A DNA stretch of 64,000 nucleotides from the NCBI RefSeq assembly GCF_000467105.1, contig NZ_BATI01000027.1, positions 62,001 through 126,000 on the forward strand. The letters run 5' to 3'. Shown here in pieces: positions 46,463 through 58,210 of this stretch. The number at the start of each line of letters is the position of its first letter. Position 1 is the first letter of the stretch. The notes beneath the pieces are model-generated. The model did no database searches and was not told the origin of the DNA. It saw only the letters and a list, made by a program, of their open reading frames with translations. The stretch is from Aquipseudomonas alcaligenes NBRC 14159 (GTDB taxonomy: Bacteria > Pseudomonadota > Gammaproteobacteria > Pseudomonadales > Pseudomonadaceae). The position numbers and the translations under genes were made by a program.

Positions 46463-47338
46463 ATGAGCAACTGGCTGAGAGAAAAACTGATCCCCTCGAT
46501 CATGCGTTCCGAGGTCAAGAAGAGCTCGGTCCCCGAAGGGCTCTGGCACAAGTGCCCGTCCTGCGATGCCGTGCTCTATCGCCCTGAACTGGAAAAGACC
46601 CTCGACGTCTGCCCCAAGTGCAACCACCACATGCGCATCGATGCGCGCGCGCGTCTCGATCTGTTCCTCGATCAGGATGGCCGCGACGAGCTGGGTGCTG
46701 AGCTGGAGCCGGTGGACCGCCTGAAGTTCCGTGACAGCAAGAAGTACAAGGATCGTCTGGCGGCCGCGCAGAAGGAGACCGGCGAGAAGGATGCGCTGAT
46801 TGCCCTGAGCGGCAAGCTGCAGGGCATGCCCATCGTGGCCTGCGCCTTCGAGTTCAGCTTCATGGGCGGTTCCATGGGCGCCATCGTCGGCGAGCGTTTC
46901 GTGCGTGCCGCCAACGTCGCCTTGGAAAAGCGCTGCCCGCTGGTGTGTTTCGCCGCTTCCGGCGGTGCGCGCATGCAGGAGGCGCTGATCTCGCTGATGC
47001 AGATGGCCAAGACCAGTGCAGTGCTGGCGCGCCTGCGCGAAGAAGGTATTCCTTTCATCTCCGTGCTGACCGACCCGGTCTACGGTGGTGTATCCGCCAG
47101 CCTGGCGATGCTCGGTGACGTGATCGTTGCCGAGCCGCGTGCGCTGATCGGTTTTGCCGGGCCGCGAGTGATCGAGCAGACCGTGCGCGAGAAGCTGCCG
47201 GAAGGTTTCCAGCGCAGCGAGTTCCTGCTGGAGCATGGCGCCATCGACATGATCATCCACCGCAATGAACTGCGGCCGCGCCTGGCTCGTCTGCTGGCGC
47301 AGCTGCAGCATCTGCCGACCCCTGCGGCCACTGCATGA
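46463..47338 (+). CDS. accD: Acetyl-CoA carboxylase carboxyltransferase subunit beta
   Basis: 291 residues from the ATG at 46463 (CGGAGAG upstream). N-terminal zinc finger [20 protein letters not shown] begins a four-cysteine set completed by PKCNHH; then the crotonase-like carboxyltransferase domain with [27 protein letters not shown] and [17 protein letters not shown]. It pairs with AccA to move CO2 from biotin to acetyl-CoA. The 134-base gap to trpF has no clear element. Its stop overlaps the folC start by four bases. Confidence 0.96.
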   Translation: MSNWLREKLIPSIMRSEVKKSSVPEGLWHKCPSCDAVLYRPELEKTLDVCPKCNHHMRIDARARLDLFLDQDGRDELGAELEPVDRLKFRDSKKYKDRLAAAQKETGEKDALIALSGKLQGMPIVACAFEFSFMGGSMGAIVGERFVRAANVALEKRCPLVCFAASGGARMQEALISLMQMAKTSAVLARLREEGIPFISVLTDPVYGGVSASLAMLGDVIVAEPRALIGFAGPRVIEQTVREKLPEGFQRSEFLLEHGAIDMIIHRNELRPRLARLLAQLQHLPTPAATA

Positions 47339-48633
47339 GCCGATCCCTTGCCGACTGGCTGAGTTACCTGGAGCAACTGCACCCCAGTGCCATCGACATG
47401 GGACTGGAGCGTTCGCGCGAGGTGGCTCGTCGGCTTGGCCTGGGCAAGCCGGCGCCGCTGGTGATCACCGTCACCGGCACCAACGGCAAGGGTTCCACCT
47501 GCGCTTTCCTGGCCTCGTTGCTGCGTGAGCAGGGTCTCAGGGTCGGCGTCTACAGCTCGCCCCATCTGCTGCGCTACAACGAGCGCGTGCAGTTGCAGGG
47601 CCGCGATGCCTCCGATGACGAGCTGTGCACGGCCTTTGCCGCTGTCGAGGCGGGGCGTGAAGAAATATCCCTGACCTACTTCGAGATGGGCACTCTGGCG
47701 GCCTTCTGGCTGTTCGAGCGCGCCAGTCTGGATGCCGTGGTGCTCGAGGTCGGTCTCGGCGGGCGGCTGGATGCGGTCAACCTGGTCGATGCCGACCTGG
47801 CGCTGGTCACCAGCATCGGCCTGGATCATGCCGAGTGGCTGGGTGACTCCCGTGAGTCGGTGTCCTTCGAGAAAGCCGGCATTCTGCGCCAGGGCAAGCC
47901 GGCGCTGTGTGGCGACCTCGATCCGCCGCTGCCACTGCTGCAGAGGGTGGCTGAGCTGGATTGCCCGCTGTTTCTACGAGGCCGCGATTACGACCTGGCA
48001 GTGGGCGAGAGAAACTGGCACTGGCGCGGCCTGACTGCCGACGGGCGGGTGCTGGAGTTGCATGACCTGCCGTTGCTGGACCTGCCGATGGAGAATGCCG
48101 CACTGGCCCTGCAGGCCTATGCGGCGCTGGATATGGCCTGGCAGCCCGAGCGCCTGGCGCATGCGCTGCGCGCCACGCGGGTGAGCGGGCGCCTGGAGCG
48201 GCGTCAGCTGAACTGGCAAGGCAAGTCATTGCGCCTGCTGCTCGATGTCGGTCACAACCCGCATGCCGCCGAATATCTCGCGTCGCGCCTGGCGGCGCGC
48301 CCGCTCAAGGGGCGGCGCCTGGCGGTGTTCGGCCTGCTGGCGGACAAGGATCTGAGCGGCGTACTGGCGCCGCTGCAGGTCGATATCCAGGCCTGGGCCG
48401 TGACGCCACTGGACAGTCCGCGTAGCCGCTCTGCCGGTGAACTGGAGGCCGCATTGCGCAACCTGGGTACCGAGGTGTGCGCCTGCTCCAGCGTCGCCGA
48501 GGCATTGCTGGTACAGTGTGGCCGGGCGAGCGAGGATGACGAGATTCTCGTGTTCGGATCTTTCTATTGCGTGGCTGAAGCCCTGGAGTGGCTCAGCCAA
48601 CAGGCGGAGGCAGGCGATGGCGGTGCTGGATAA
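47335..48633 (+). CDS. folC: Dihydrofolate/folylpolyglutamate synthase
   Basis: 432 residues. Mur-ligase-type phosphate loop [29 protein letters not shown], and [14 protein letters not shown] with the C-terminal ligase domain [16 protein letters not shown]. It adds glutamate to dihydropteroate and to folates. It overlaps accD by ATGA and the SPOR gene by 17 bases, forming a tightly packed accD-folC-SPOR-cvpA-purF run. Confidence 0.95.
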   Translation: MSRSLADWLSYLEQLHPSAIDMGLERSREVARRLGLGKPAPLVITVTGTNGKGSTCAFLASLLREQGLRVGVYSSPHLLRYNERVQLQGRDASDDELCTAFAAVEAGREEISLTYFEMGTLAAFWLFERASLDAVVLEVGLGGRLDAVNLVDADLALVTSIGLDHAEWLGDSRESVSFEKAGILRQGKPALCGDLDPPLPLLQRVAELDCPLFLRGRDYDLAVGERNWHWRGLTADGRVLELHDLPLLDLPMENAALALQAYAALDMAWQPERLAHALRATRVSGRLERRQLNWQGKSLRLLLDVGHNPHAAEYLASRLAARPLKGRRLAVFGLLADKDLSGVLAPLQVDIQAWAVTPLDSPRSRSAGELEAALRNLGTEVCACSSVAEALLVQCGRASEDDEILVFGSFYCVAEALEWLSQQAEAGDGGAG

Positions 48634-49216
48634 GGGGCTCAAGCAGCGGATAGTCGGCGCGCTGGTGCTGGTAGCGCTGGCGGTGATCTTCCTGCCCATG
48701 CTGTTTTCCCGCGAGGATGAGCTGCGCCAGGTCAGCGTGGATGCCCCCGCCATGCCCGAGCGCCCGGTCATGCCGCAGATCGAACTTGAACCGGTGAGCG
48801 TACCCGAACCGGTGGCCGAAGATGAAGTGCCGCCCGTGGAGCCGGTACCGCAGACGCCCGCTGAAGCGCTGGCGGATGTCGCGCCGCCGGCTGCCGTGGC
48901 GCAACCTGCGCAGCCGCAGGCAGTGGTGCCGCAGAAAGTCGAAGAGAAGGCCGCCAGCGGCCTGGATGCCAACAATCTGCCTGTCAGCTGGTCGGTGCAG
49001 CTGGCCAGCCTGTCCAGCCGTGCCGGGGCCGAGAAGCTGCAGCAGACTCTGCGCAGCAAGGGCTACAACGCCTACATCCGTAGCTTCGACGGCATGAACC
49101 GGGTGTTCGTCGGGCCGGTGATCGAGCGCGCCGAGGCCGACCGTTTGCGCGACCAGCTCAATCGCCAGCAGAAGCTCAACGGTTTTGTTGTCCGTTTCCA
49201 GCCGGAAAACGGCTGA
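48617..49216 (+). CDS. SPOR-domain cell-division protein (DedD-like)
   Basis: 199 residues from the ATG at 48617, inside the folC end. One N-terminal membrane helix (about 9-29, KQRIVGALVLVALAVIFLPM), a Pro/Val/Glu-rich linker (30-115) and a C-terminal SPOR domain (about 125-198: WSVQLASLSSRAGAEKLQQTL, VFVGPVIERAEADRLRDQL). SPOR binds denuded glycan at the septum. The position next to cvpA and purF matches dedD in E. coli, so it is probably the DedD counterpart. Confidence 0.92.
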   Translation: MAVLDKGLKQRIVGALVLVALAVIFLPMLFSREDELRQVSVDAPAMPERPVMPQIELEPVSVPEPVAEDEVPPVEPVPQTPAEALADVAPPAAVAQPAQPQAVVPQKVEEKAASGLDANNLPVSWSVQLASLSSRAGAEKLQQTLRSKGYNAYIRSFDGMNRVFVGPVIERAEADRLRDQLNRQQKLNGFVVRFQPENG

Positions 49217-49295
49217 TCTCCGGATGGCGCCCCGGCTTACCCGGCCGGGCGCGCTCTGTTAGAATTCGCCGCCTTTCCCGTCTGTAGGCAGCAAC

Positions 49296-49859
49296 GTGGC
49301 ATTCACTTGGGTCGATTGGGCGATCATCGCCATCATCGCCATCTCCAGTCTGATCAGCCTGCGCCGTGGCTTCTTCAAGGAGGCCCTGTCGCTGCTGACC
49401 TGGATCATCGCCGGCGTGGTCGCCTGGATGTTCGGCGGTGCCCTGTCGCAGCACCTGACGGATTTCATCGAGACGCCGTCGATGCGCGTCATCGCCGCGT
49501 GCGCCATTCTCTTCGTAGTGACCCTGCTGGTCGGGGCGCTGATCAACTTCCTCATCGGTGAGCTGATCCGGGTAACCGGCCTGTCGGGCACCGATCGTTT
49601 TCTCGGCATGGTCTTCGGCGCGGCGCGCGGGGCCCTGCTGGTGGTGGTACTGGTGGGGCTGGTGAGCCTGGCACCGGTGCAACAGGATCAGTGGTGGCAG
49701 CAGTCGACCCTGCTGCCGCATTTTCTGATGGTGGCGGACTGGTCGAAGAACCTGATTCTCAACCTGACCAGTCAGTGGCTTGCCAGCGGCATCACTGATA
49801 CGCCTGAACTACCGTTCAAGGACGTGCTCTCGCAGCCTGTGCTGCCCGAGCGCCCATAG
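49296..49859 (+). CDS. cvpA: CvpA family membrane protein
   Basis: 187 residues from a GTG at 49296. Four hydrophobic segments; family opening AFTWVDWAIIAIIAISSLISLRRGFFKEALSL and the arginine-rich turn SGTDRFLGMVFGAARGALL. In E. coli it is needed for colicin V production and stress tolerance; the mechanism is unclear. It sits immediately upstream of purF, the classic arrangement. No better ATG exists before the conserved sequence. Confidence 0.93.
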   Translation: MAFTWVDWAIIAIIAISSLISLRRGFFKEALSLLTWIIAGVVAWMFGGALSQHLTDFIETPSMRVIAACAILFVVTLLVGALINFLIGELIRVTGLSGTDRFLGMVFGAARGALLVVVLVGLVSLAPVQQDQWWQQSTLLPHFLMVADWSKNLILNLTSQWLASGITDTPELPFKDVLSQPVLPERP

Positions 49860-49892
49860 GTTTCCCGATTCACAACACAGAGGTTGCGTCAC

Positions 49893-51398
<1,506 letters not shown>

Positions 51399-51408
51399 GG
51401 GCTGCACA

Positions 51409-52620
51409 ATGAGTCTGGAGTGGGAAGCGGGGCGGCTGGACAGCGACCTCGAAGGTGTCGGCTTCGACACCCTGGCGGTGCGTGCCGGCCAGCATCGCAC
51501 GCCGGAGGGTGAGCATGGCGAGGCCATGTTCCTCACCTCCAGCTATGTGTTCCGCAGCGCCGCCGACGCCGCCGCGCGCTTTGCCGGCGAGCAGCCGGGC
51601 AACGTCTACTCGCGCTACACCAACCCGACCGTGCGCGCCTTCGAGGAGCGCATTGCCGCTCTGGAAGGCGCCGAGCAGGCGGTGGCCACCGCGTCCGGCA
51701 TGGCCGCGATCCTGGCCATCGTGATGAGCCAGTGCAGCGCCGGCGACCATGTGCTGGTGTCGCGCAGCGTGTTCGGCTCGACCATCAGCCTGTTCGAGAA
51801 GTACCTCAAGCGTTTCGGCATCGAGGTGGATTACCCGCCGCTGGCCGATCTGGCAGCCTGGGAGGCGGCGTTCAAGCCCAACACCAAGTTGCTGTTCGTC
51901 GAGTCGCCATCCAACCCGCTGGCCGAGCTGGTGGATATCGCCGCTCTGGCCGAGATCGCCCATGCCCACAAGGCGCTGCTGGTGGTCGACAACTGCTTCT
52001 GCACGCCGGCGCTGCAGCAGCCGCTGAAGCTCGGTGCGGACATCATCATGCACTCGGCGACCAAGTACATCGATGGCCAGGGCCGCGGCCTCGGCGGTGT
52101 GGTTGCCGGGCGCAAGGCCGAGATGGAGGCGGTGGTGGGCTTCCTGCGGACCGCCGGGCCGACCCTCAGCCCATTCAATGCCTGGATGTTCCTCAAGGGG
52201 CTGGAGACCCTGCGTGTGCGCATGCAGGCCCACAGCGCCAGTGCGCTGGCACTGGCACAGTGGCTGGAGACTCAGCCAGGCATCGACAAGGTCTACTACG
52301 CCGGGCTGCCCAGCCACCCGCAGCACGAGCTGGCCAAGCGGCAGCAGAGTGCCTTCGGTGCGGTGGTGAGCTTCGAGGTCAAGGGCGGTAAAGAGGCGGC
52401 GTGGCGCTTCATCGATGCGACGAAAGTCATTTCGATCACCACCAACCTGGGTGACACCAAGACCACCATCGCCCATCCGGCGACCACCTCCCACGGTCGT
52501 CTGTCGCCGCAGGAGCGGGCCAACGCCGGCATCCGCGACAACCTGATCCGCGTCGCCGTGGGTCTGGAGGATGTCGCGGACCTCAAGGCCGATCTGGCGC
52601 GCGGCCTGGCCGCGCTGTAA
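51409..52620 (+). CDS. metZ: O-succinylhomoserine sulfhydrylase
   Basis: 403 residues of the Cys/Met-metabolism PLP family. YSRYTNPTVRAFEERIA, the PLP-lysine in HSATKYIDGQGRGLGG, and ITTNLGDTKTTIAHPATTSHGR. In pseudomonads MetZ makes homocysteine directly from O-succinylhomoserine and sulfide. It is the last gene of the purF cluster and ends against a shared terminator. Confidence 0.94.
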   Translation: MSLEWEAGRLDSDLEGVGFDTLAVRAGQHRTPEGEHGEAMFLTSSYVFRSAADAAARFAGEQPGNVYSRYTNPTVRAFEERIAALEGAEQAVATASGMAAILAIVMSQCSAGDHVLVSRSVFGSTISLFEKYLKRFGIEVDYPPLADLAAWEAAFKPNTKLLFVESPSNPLAELVDIAALAEIAHAHKALLVVDNCFCTPALQQPLKLGADIIMHSATKYIDGQGRGLGGVVAGRKAEMEAVVGFLRTAGPTLSPFNAWMFLKGLETLRVRMQAHSASALALAQWLETQPGIDKVYYAGLPSHPQHELAKRQQSAFGAVVSFEVKGGKEAAWRFIDATKVISITTNLGDTKTTIAHPATTSHGRLSPQERANAGIRDNLIRVAVGLEDVADLKADLARGLAAL

Positions 52621-52624
52621 AACG

Positions 52625-52651
52625 AAAACGCCGCTCATCGAGCGGCGTTTT
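52625..52651 (+). terminator. Bidirectional terminator between metZ and xcpQ
   Basis: AAAACGCCGCT (52625-52635), CATCG loop, AGCGGCGTTTT (52641-52651). A-run and T-run on both sides serve the convergent metZ and xcpQ transcripts. Confidence 0.92.
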
Positions 52652-52666
52652 TCATTGCCCCCGATT

Positions 52667-54625
52667 TCACTCCTCGGCCTTGCGCAGGTCGATGGCGGCT
52701 GCCCCGGGCTTGTCGAACAGGCGCACGGCATCGCCCGGCAGAGTGCTGTTGCCGTCCTCGTCGGCGCCCAGCACGCTGATGTCGTTGAACTTCTTGCCCG
52801 ACAGGGTGGCCATGCCGGCGCGGTCGCGGACCACGGTCGGGCGCAGGAAGACCATCAGGTTGCGCTTGATATGGGTGTCCTTGGTCGAGCGGAACAGGCG
52901 GCCGATCAGCGGGATGTCGCCTAGCAGCGGCACCTTGGAGTCGGTGCTGGTGACGTCGTCCTGGATCAGGCCGCCGAGCACGATGACCTGGCCGTCGTCG
53001 GCGAGAATCACGCTCTTGATCGAGCGCTTGTTGGTCACCAGGTCCACCGCCTGGGCGTTGACGCCGGCGCTGGGGGCGATCGAGGAAATCTCCTGTTCCA
53101 CCTCCAGGCGCAGGGTGGCGCCGTCGTTGATGTGCGGGGTGACTTTGAGGGTCACGCCGATGTCTTCGCGCTCGATGGTGGTGAAGGGGTTGTTCGCGCC
53201 CGAGGCATCGGTGGTGTAGGAACCGGTCTGGAACGGCACGTTCTGGCCCACCAGGATCTCCGCCTGCTGGTTGTCCAGGGTCAGCAGGCTGGGCGTCGAC
53301 AGCAGGTTGCTCTTGCTGTTGGAGGAGAGGGCGGTGATCAGCGCGCCAAAGCTGTCGGTACCGATGCCGATGATGGCGCCATCGGGCAGGGTCAGGTTGT
53401 CGGGAATCTTGTCTTCCTGGATGGCGCGCAGCACGGTGCCCACCGACAGGCCGGTATTGCCGAAGTTGACCCCGCCCAGGCCGCCGCTGTCGCCGCGGGC
53501 GTCCACCGCCCACTGCACGCCGAGGGCGTCGCTGATATCGCCGGAGATCTCGACGATGGCGGCCTCGACCATTACCTGGGCGCGCGGTACGTCGAGGTTG
53601 CGTACGATTTCCTCCAGGGTTGCCACGGTATCCGGCTCGGCCAGCAGGACCAGGGCGTTGAGGCTCTCGTCGGCGCGGATCAGGATGTTCTGCGGCTTGC
53701 TGTTGGCGGCCTCGCCACCTTCCGGTGTCTTCAGCCCTTCGGCTACGTCGCCGAGGGTCTCGGCCAGGCTCTTGGCGTCACTGTGGCGCAGGCGGATCAC
53801 CCGGGCGTTGGCCGAGCGGGTGCTGGGAATGTCGAGCGAGTGTGCCAGGTTGGCCAGGCGCTGGCGCGCGGCTGGCGGGCCGAGGATGATCAGGCGATTG
53901 GTGCGCGCGTCGGCGATCACCCGGGTGCCGGCACCATCCTTGCGCTCGTTGCGCATAACCGCACTGTTCAGGGCCTCGGCGGCGTCCAGTACCCAGGCGT
54001 GCTGCAGGTTGATCACGTTGTAGTCGCCGCCGCCCTGGGCATCGAGATCGTTGATCAGTTGGCGGATGCGTTCGATGTTGGCGCGGCGGTCGCTGATGAT
54101 CAGCGCGTTTGAGGCGGCCACCGCGGCCAGATGGCCATTCTGCGGCACCAGCGGACGGATCAGCGGGATCAGTTCGTTGACCGAGGTGTGCTGCACCTGG
54201 ATCAGTTCGGTCTGCACGTCATCCGGCGCGCTGTTGCTGCTGTTGGCGGCGCTGCGGGCCTCGGTCACCGGCACGATGCGCGCCTGGTCGCCCTGGGCCA
54301 GCACGCTGAAGCCATGGGTGCTCATGACCGAGAGGAACAGCTGGTAGACCTCTTCCAGGCCCAGCGGATGCTTGGAGATCACCGTCACTTGGCCCTTGAC
54401 GCGCGGGTCGACCACGAAGGTCTCGCCGGATATTTCCGCCACCTGGTCGATGAAGTCGCGAATGTCGGCGTCCTTCATGTTGATGGTCCAGGTCTCGGCG
54501 CCCTGAGTGACCGCCGCCGCAGGTTGGGCGGCGAACGCCACGGGCAAGGGGGCACCGAGGCAGCCTGCGGCCAGCAGCAGGACGAGAGGCAGGCGTTTGG
54601 GCGAGAGGAATGTGCGATCAGTCAT
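52667..54625 (-). CDS. xcpQ: Type II secretion secretin XcpQ (GspD)
   Basis: 652 residues with signal peptide (RLPLVLLLAAGCLGAPLPVAFA), N0 domain (WTINMKDADIRDFIDQVAEISG), N1-N3 repeats with DVQTELIQVQHTSVNELIPLIRPL-type linkers, and the secretin barrel with VPFQTGSYTT, DGQVIVLGGLIQDDV and SKVPLLGDIPLIGRLF. It forms the outer-membrane channel. It follows xcpP by three bases in the xcpPQ operon. Length matches P. aeruginosa XcpQ. Confidence 0.97.
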   Translation of the reverse strand: MTDRTFLSPKRLPLVLLLAAGCLGAPLPVAFAAQPAAAVTQGAETWTINMKDADIRDFIDQVAEISGETFVVDPRVKGQVTVISKHPLGLEEVYQLFLSVMSTHGFSVLAQGDQARIVPVTEARSAANSSNSAPDDVQTELIQVQHTSVNELIPLIRPLVPQNGHLAAVAASNALIISDRRANIERIRQLINDLDAQGGGDYNVINLQHAWVLDAAEALNSAVMRNERKDGAGTRVIADARTNRLIILGPPAARQRLANLAHSLDIPSTRSANARVIRLRHSDAKSLAETLGDVAEGLKTPEGGEAANSKPQNILIRADESLNALVLLAEPDTVATLEEIVRNLDVPRAQVMVEAAIVEISGDISDALGVQWAVDARGDSGGLGGVNFGNTGLSVGTVLRAIQEDKIPDNLTLPDGAIIGIGTDSFGALITALSSNSKSNLLSTPSLLTLDNQQAEILVGQNVPFQTGSYTTDASGANNPFTTIEREDIGVTLKVTPHINDGATLRLEVEQEISSIAPSAGVNAQAVDLVTNKRSIKSVILADDGQVIVLGGLIQDDVTSTDSKVPLLGDIPLIGRLFRSTKDTHIKRNLMVFLRPTVVRDRAGMATLSGKKFNDISVLGADEDGNSTLPGDAVRLFDKPGAAAIDLRKAEE

Positions 54626-54628
54626 GGG

Positions 54629-55267
54629 CTATTCGGCTTCCGGCGCGTCCGGCTGCGGCATGTCGCCTTCGCCTTCCATGCGTTGTTGAAGGGTCTGTAT
54701 GCGCTCCTGCAGGGCCTGTACGTCCTCGTCCTGCAGTTGTTCCAGTTGCAGGGCGGTGGGTTCCTGCGGGTTGTAGGTCGAGGACATCAGCGAGGGCTGG
54801 CGGATGGCGGGGAAGTGCAGGCTCTCTTCGCGGCCGCCGCGATCCAGTACCACGTGGTCCTTGTGCACCGCATGCAGGCGGGTGCTGGAATTGATTTCGT
54901 CACCCACGCCGACGCGCTTGGGCTTGTCGCCGGCGATCTGGATGATGGCCGTCGAGCGCTGTGCGTCCGGGTTGACGAAGCTAGCCAGCAGGGTCATCTG
55001 CTGCTTGGTCGGAGGGGCGTTCTGTGCGCTGCCCGGAGGCAGTGCCGGGGTGCCGAACAGGTACTGCAGGCGCGTCAGCGAGGGTGCCTGGCGCTGCTCC
55101 AGGGCGGCCGCAGGCTCGGTCGTGGTGGCGCTGCTGCGCAGCAGACGCAGGAGGTCGACGCTCTGGCGGGTCAGACTGAGGGTGATCAGCAGCACCACCA
55201 ACAGGCAGAGTGCTGTCACGCCGTGGCGCTGCAGCCAGGCGGGCAGGCGGGTGCTGGTTGCGCTCAA
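54629..55267 (-). CDS. xcpP: Type II secretion protein XcpP (GspC)
   Basis: 212 residues. One membrane helix (about 17-34, VTALCLLVVLLITLSL), a periplasmic homology region (about 65-150, PTKQQMTLLASFVNPDAQRS, GDEINSSTRLHAVHKDHVVLDRGG) and a C-terminal coiled coil (PTALQLEQLQDEDVQALQER). The protein ends in a coiled coil rather than a PDZ domain, as in the XcpP group. It links XcpQ to the inner-membrane platform and reads cargo. First gene of xcpPQ; 262 bases separate it from the divergent regulator gene. Confidence 0.94.
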   Translation of the reverse strand: MSATSTRLPAWLQRHGVTALCLLVVLLITLSLTRQSVDLLRLLRSSATTTEPAAALEQRQAPSLTRLQYLFGTPALPPGSAQNAPPTKQQMTLLASFVNPDAQRSTAIIQIAGDKPKRVGVGDEINSSTRLHAVHKDHVVLDRGGREESLHFPAIRQPSLMSSTYNPQEPTALQLEQLQDEDVQALQERIQTLQQRMEGEGDMPQPDAPEAE

Positions 55268-55529
55268 TGCATCTATCCCCCGGTGTCCTTCTTATGTGCG
55301 TGTGAGCTCTGCTGGCTCGCATCGGTCAGGCCCGCACTCAGCGGGCGCCGCCAACCATACCGCAATTGCTCGCTGCATGGCGCGCCCATGTGATGATCTG
55401 CGTGCTGGTCCACCCTTGCCCGCTGTCCGAAGCGTGAAACATTTCGAAACTTCCCCTCGGCGAGCCGTTATCATCGGTCGCCAGATACCTGCCGTTCAAC
55501 AATAAAAATAAGCCTGACAGGATCATGCA

Positions 55530-58160
55530 ATGGACGATCGCAAACCGCCTCTGGCGCCGCCCGGCTTTGCCCGCGAAGAGCTGCTCGAGCTGCTCCGGCA
55601 CTGCGAGCAGTTTCCCCTGACCGTGCTGCTGGCACCGGCCGGCTCCGGCAAGTCGACCCTGCTGGCGCACTGGCAGGCATCGCGCGCGCCCGGCAGTGTG
55701 GTGCATTACCCACTGCAGGCACGTGACAACGAGCCGGTGCGCTTCTTTCGTCACCTCGCCGAAGCCATTCGCGCCCAGGTCGAGGATTTCGACGTGTCCT
55801 GGTTCAACCCCTTCGCCGCCGAGATGTACCAGGCGCCTGGGGTGGTGGGCGAGTACCTGGCCGACGCGCTGAACCGTATCGATACGCGCCTCTATGTGGT
55901 GCTGGACGATTTCCAGTTTATCAACCAGCCGACCATTCTCGACGCGCTGCTGGCCATGCTGGAGCGGCTGGAAGGCCCCGTACGGGTGATTCTCTCCGGG
56001 CGCAACCACCCGGGCTTCTCGCTCAGTCGTCTGAAGCTGGAAAACAAGCTGCTGTACATCGACCAGCACGACCTGCGCCTGTCGCCGACCCAGATCCAGC
56101 AGCTCAATGCCCACCTGGGTGGCCCCGAACTCAGCGCCGACTATGTCGACGGGCTGATGGCGATGACCGAGGGCTGGATGGCGGGGGTCAAGGTGGCGCT
56201 GTTGGCCTATGCGCGTTTCGGCACCGTGGCGCTGGAACGCTTCAATGGCAGCCAGCCGGAGATCGTCGATTACTTCGGTCATGTGGTACTCAAGCGCCTG
56301 TCGCCGCATATGCATGACTTCCTGCTCAGCTGCGCACTGTTTGAGCGGTTCGACGGCGAGCTCTGCGACCACGTGCTGGAGCGCAGCGGCTCGGCACTGC
56401 TGCTGGAGGACCTGGCCGCCCGCGAGCTGTTCATGTTGCCGGTGGCCGAACAGCCCGGCTGCTACCGCTACCACGCCTTGCTGCATGATTTCCTGGTCAA
56501 GCGTCTGTCCCTGCACAAGCCGCTGGAGGTGCCGCGGCTGCATGGACGCGCCGCGCTGGTGTTCCGCCAGCGTGGCGAGCTGGAGCCGGCCCTGCAGCAT
56601 GCCCAGCGCTGCGGCGAGCCGGCGCTGTTCCAGGCGCTGCTGGAGGAGGCCTGCGACCTCTGGGTGCGCACGGGGCATTTCGCCGAGGTGCTGAAGTGGC
56701 TGGAGCCGCTCAGCGAGGTGCAGCTGCGCGAGAGTCCGCGTCTGCTGGTGCCGATGATTCTGGCCCTGACCCTGTCCCGGCGCTTCCATCAGGCGCGTTA
56801 CTGCCTGGACGAGCTGGCGACGTACAGTGCCGGTCGGGAGGGGCTGGAGGAGCCGCGGCGGCAGGTGCTGGCGCTCAACCTGGAGCTGTTCCAGCACGAC
56901 CTGGCGTTCGACCCGGAGGGGCGCTGGCCAGGGCTGCTGGAGGCGGGCGTGAGTTCCGATACGCGCGCCCTGCACCTGACGATCCTTGCCTATCACCACC
57001 TGATGCACGGCCGCCTGGAACGCTCCATCGGCCTGGCGCTGGAGGCCAAGGCGCTTCTGGCGCAGACCGGCCAGCTGTTTCTGGAGAGCTACGCCGACCT
57101 GATCATCGCCCTGTGCCATCGCAACGCCGGGCGCCCGACCTGCGCGCGCAAGGATGTCTGTCAGGACTACCAGCGCACCCAGCGCTCGTCGCCGGCCTGG
57201 GTCAATCGCGCCACGGCCATGGTGGTGGCGCTGTACGAACAGAACCAGCTGGCCGCGGCCCAGCAGCTGTGCGAGGACCTGATGGCCATGGTCACCTCGT
57301 CTTCTGCCACCGAGACCATCGCCACGGTGCACATCACCCTGTCGCGCCTGCTCTACCGGCGCCAGTCGCCGGGCCGGGCCGGTCGTCTGCTGGAGCAGCT
57401 GTCGCGCATCCTGCAGCTTGGCAACTACGCACGCTTCGCCAGCCAGGTGGCGCAGGAAAGCATGCGTCAGGCCTTTCTCGACGGCCGCCCGGCGGCGCTG
57501 GATGCCCTGGCCCAGCGTCTGGGTATCGAGGAGCGGCTGGCCACCGGCGAGTGGGAGAGGGTGCAGCCCTACGACGAGTGCTGGGAGCGCTACGGGCTGG
57601 CAGCGGTCTACTGGCTGGTCGCACGCGGCGCGCAGCCGCGTGCCTGTCGCATCCTCAAGGTACTGGCGCAGTCGCTGCACAAGAGCGAAATGAAGGCGCG
57701 GGCGCTGGTGGTGGAGGCCAATCTGCTGGTGCTGGAGGCGCCGCAGCTGAGCGAGGAGCAGCAGGTCAAGGCGCTGCTGCAACTGGTCGAGCGCTTCGGC
57801 ATCGTCAACATCAACCGCTCGGTGTTCGATGAGGCGCCCGGCTTCGCCGAGGCCGTGTTCGGCCTGCTGCGCGCCGGCCGGCTGCAGGTGCCCGAGGCGT
57901 ACAGCGAGGCCTATGCCGAGTTTCTCCTGGCCGAGAGCCGGCCGCAGGAGGCACCACTGGCCAGCCTGGTGAGCCAGCTGACCGAGAAGGAGGCGGAGAT
58001 CTTCGCCTGCTTGCTACGCGGGCTGTCCAACACGGAGATCAGCGCCAGCACCGGCATTGCGCTGTCCACCACCAAATGGCACCTGAAGAACATCTACTCG
58101 AAGCTCAACCTTTCCGGCCGCACCGAGGCCATCCTCGCCATGCAGCAGCGCGGCAGCTGA
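55530..58160 (+). CDS. MalT/LAL-type LuxR regulator inserted in the xcp locus
   Basis: 876 residues. N-terminal ATPase: Walker A APAGSGKST (35-43), Walker B LYVVLDDF (about 125-132), sensor-like ILSGRNHPG. Middle: helical repeats (about 330-780) like the MalT TPR sensor. C-terminus: LuxR helix-turn-helix (about 812-870; LTEKEAEIFACLLRGLSNTEI, then STTKWHLKNIYSKL). This is the layout of large ATP-dependent LuxR activators, which need an inducer and ATP. It reads away from xcpP and toward the heme dioxygenase gene, from which it is separated by 117 bases. It probably controls that gene; an effect on xcpPQ or xcpR-Z is possible but unproven. Confidence 0.9.
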   Translation: MDDRKPPLAPPGFAREELLELLRHCEQFPLTVLLAPAGSGKSTLLAHWQASRAPGSVVHYPLQARDNEPVRFFRHLAEAIRAQVEDFDVSWFNPFAAEMYQAPGVVGEYLADALNRIDTRLYVVLDDFQFINQPTILDALLAMLERLEGPVRVILSGRNHPGFSLSRLKLENKLLYIDQHDLRLSPTQIQQLNAHLGGPELSADYVDGLMAMTEGWMAGVKVALLAYARFGTVALERFNGSQPEIVDYFGHVVLKRLSPHMHDFLLSCALFERFDGELCDHVLERSGSALLLEDLAARELFMLPVAEQPGCYRYHALLHDFLVKRLSLHKPLEVPRLHGRAALVFRQRGELEPALQHAQRCGEPALFQALLEEACDLWVRTGHFAEVLKWLEPLSEVQLRESPRLLVPMILALTLSRRFHQARYCLDELATYSAGREGLEEPRRQVLALNLELFQHDLAFDPEGRWPGLLEAGVSSDTRALHLTILAYHHLMHGRLERSIGLALEAKALLAQTGQLFLESYADLIIALCHRNAGRPTCARKDVCQDYQRTQRSSPAWVNRATAMVVALYEQNQLAAAQQLCEDLMAMVTSSSATETIATVHITLSRLLYRRQSPGRAGRLLEQLSRILQLGNYARFASQVAQESMRQAFLDGRPAALDALAQRLGIEERLATGEWERVQPYDECWERYGLAAVYWLVARGAQPRACRILKVLAQSLHKSEMKARALVVEANLLVLEAPQLSEEQQVKALLQLVERFGIVNINRSVFDEAPGFAEAVFGLLRAGRLQVPEAYSEAYAEFLLAESRPQEAPLASLVSQLTEKEAEIFACLLRGLSNTEISASTGIALSTTKWHLKNIYSKLNLSGRTEAILAMQQRGS

Positions 58161-58210
58161 ATTCGACCATCCCCCTCCCGCAGGAGGGTGGATGGGGGGC
58201 GAGCAATCCC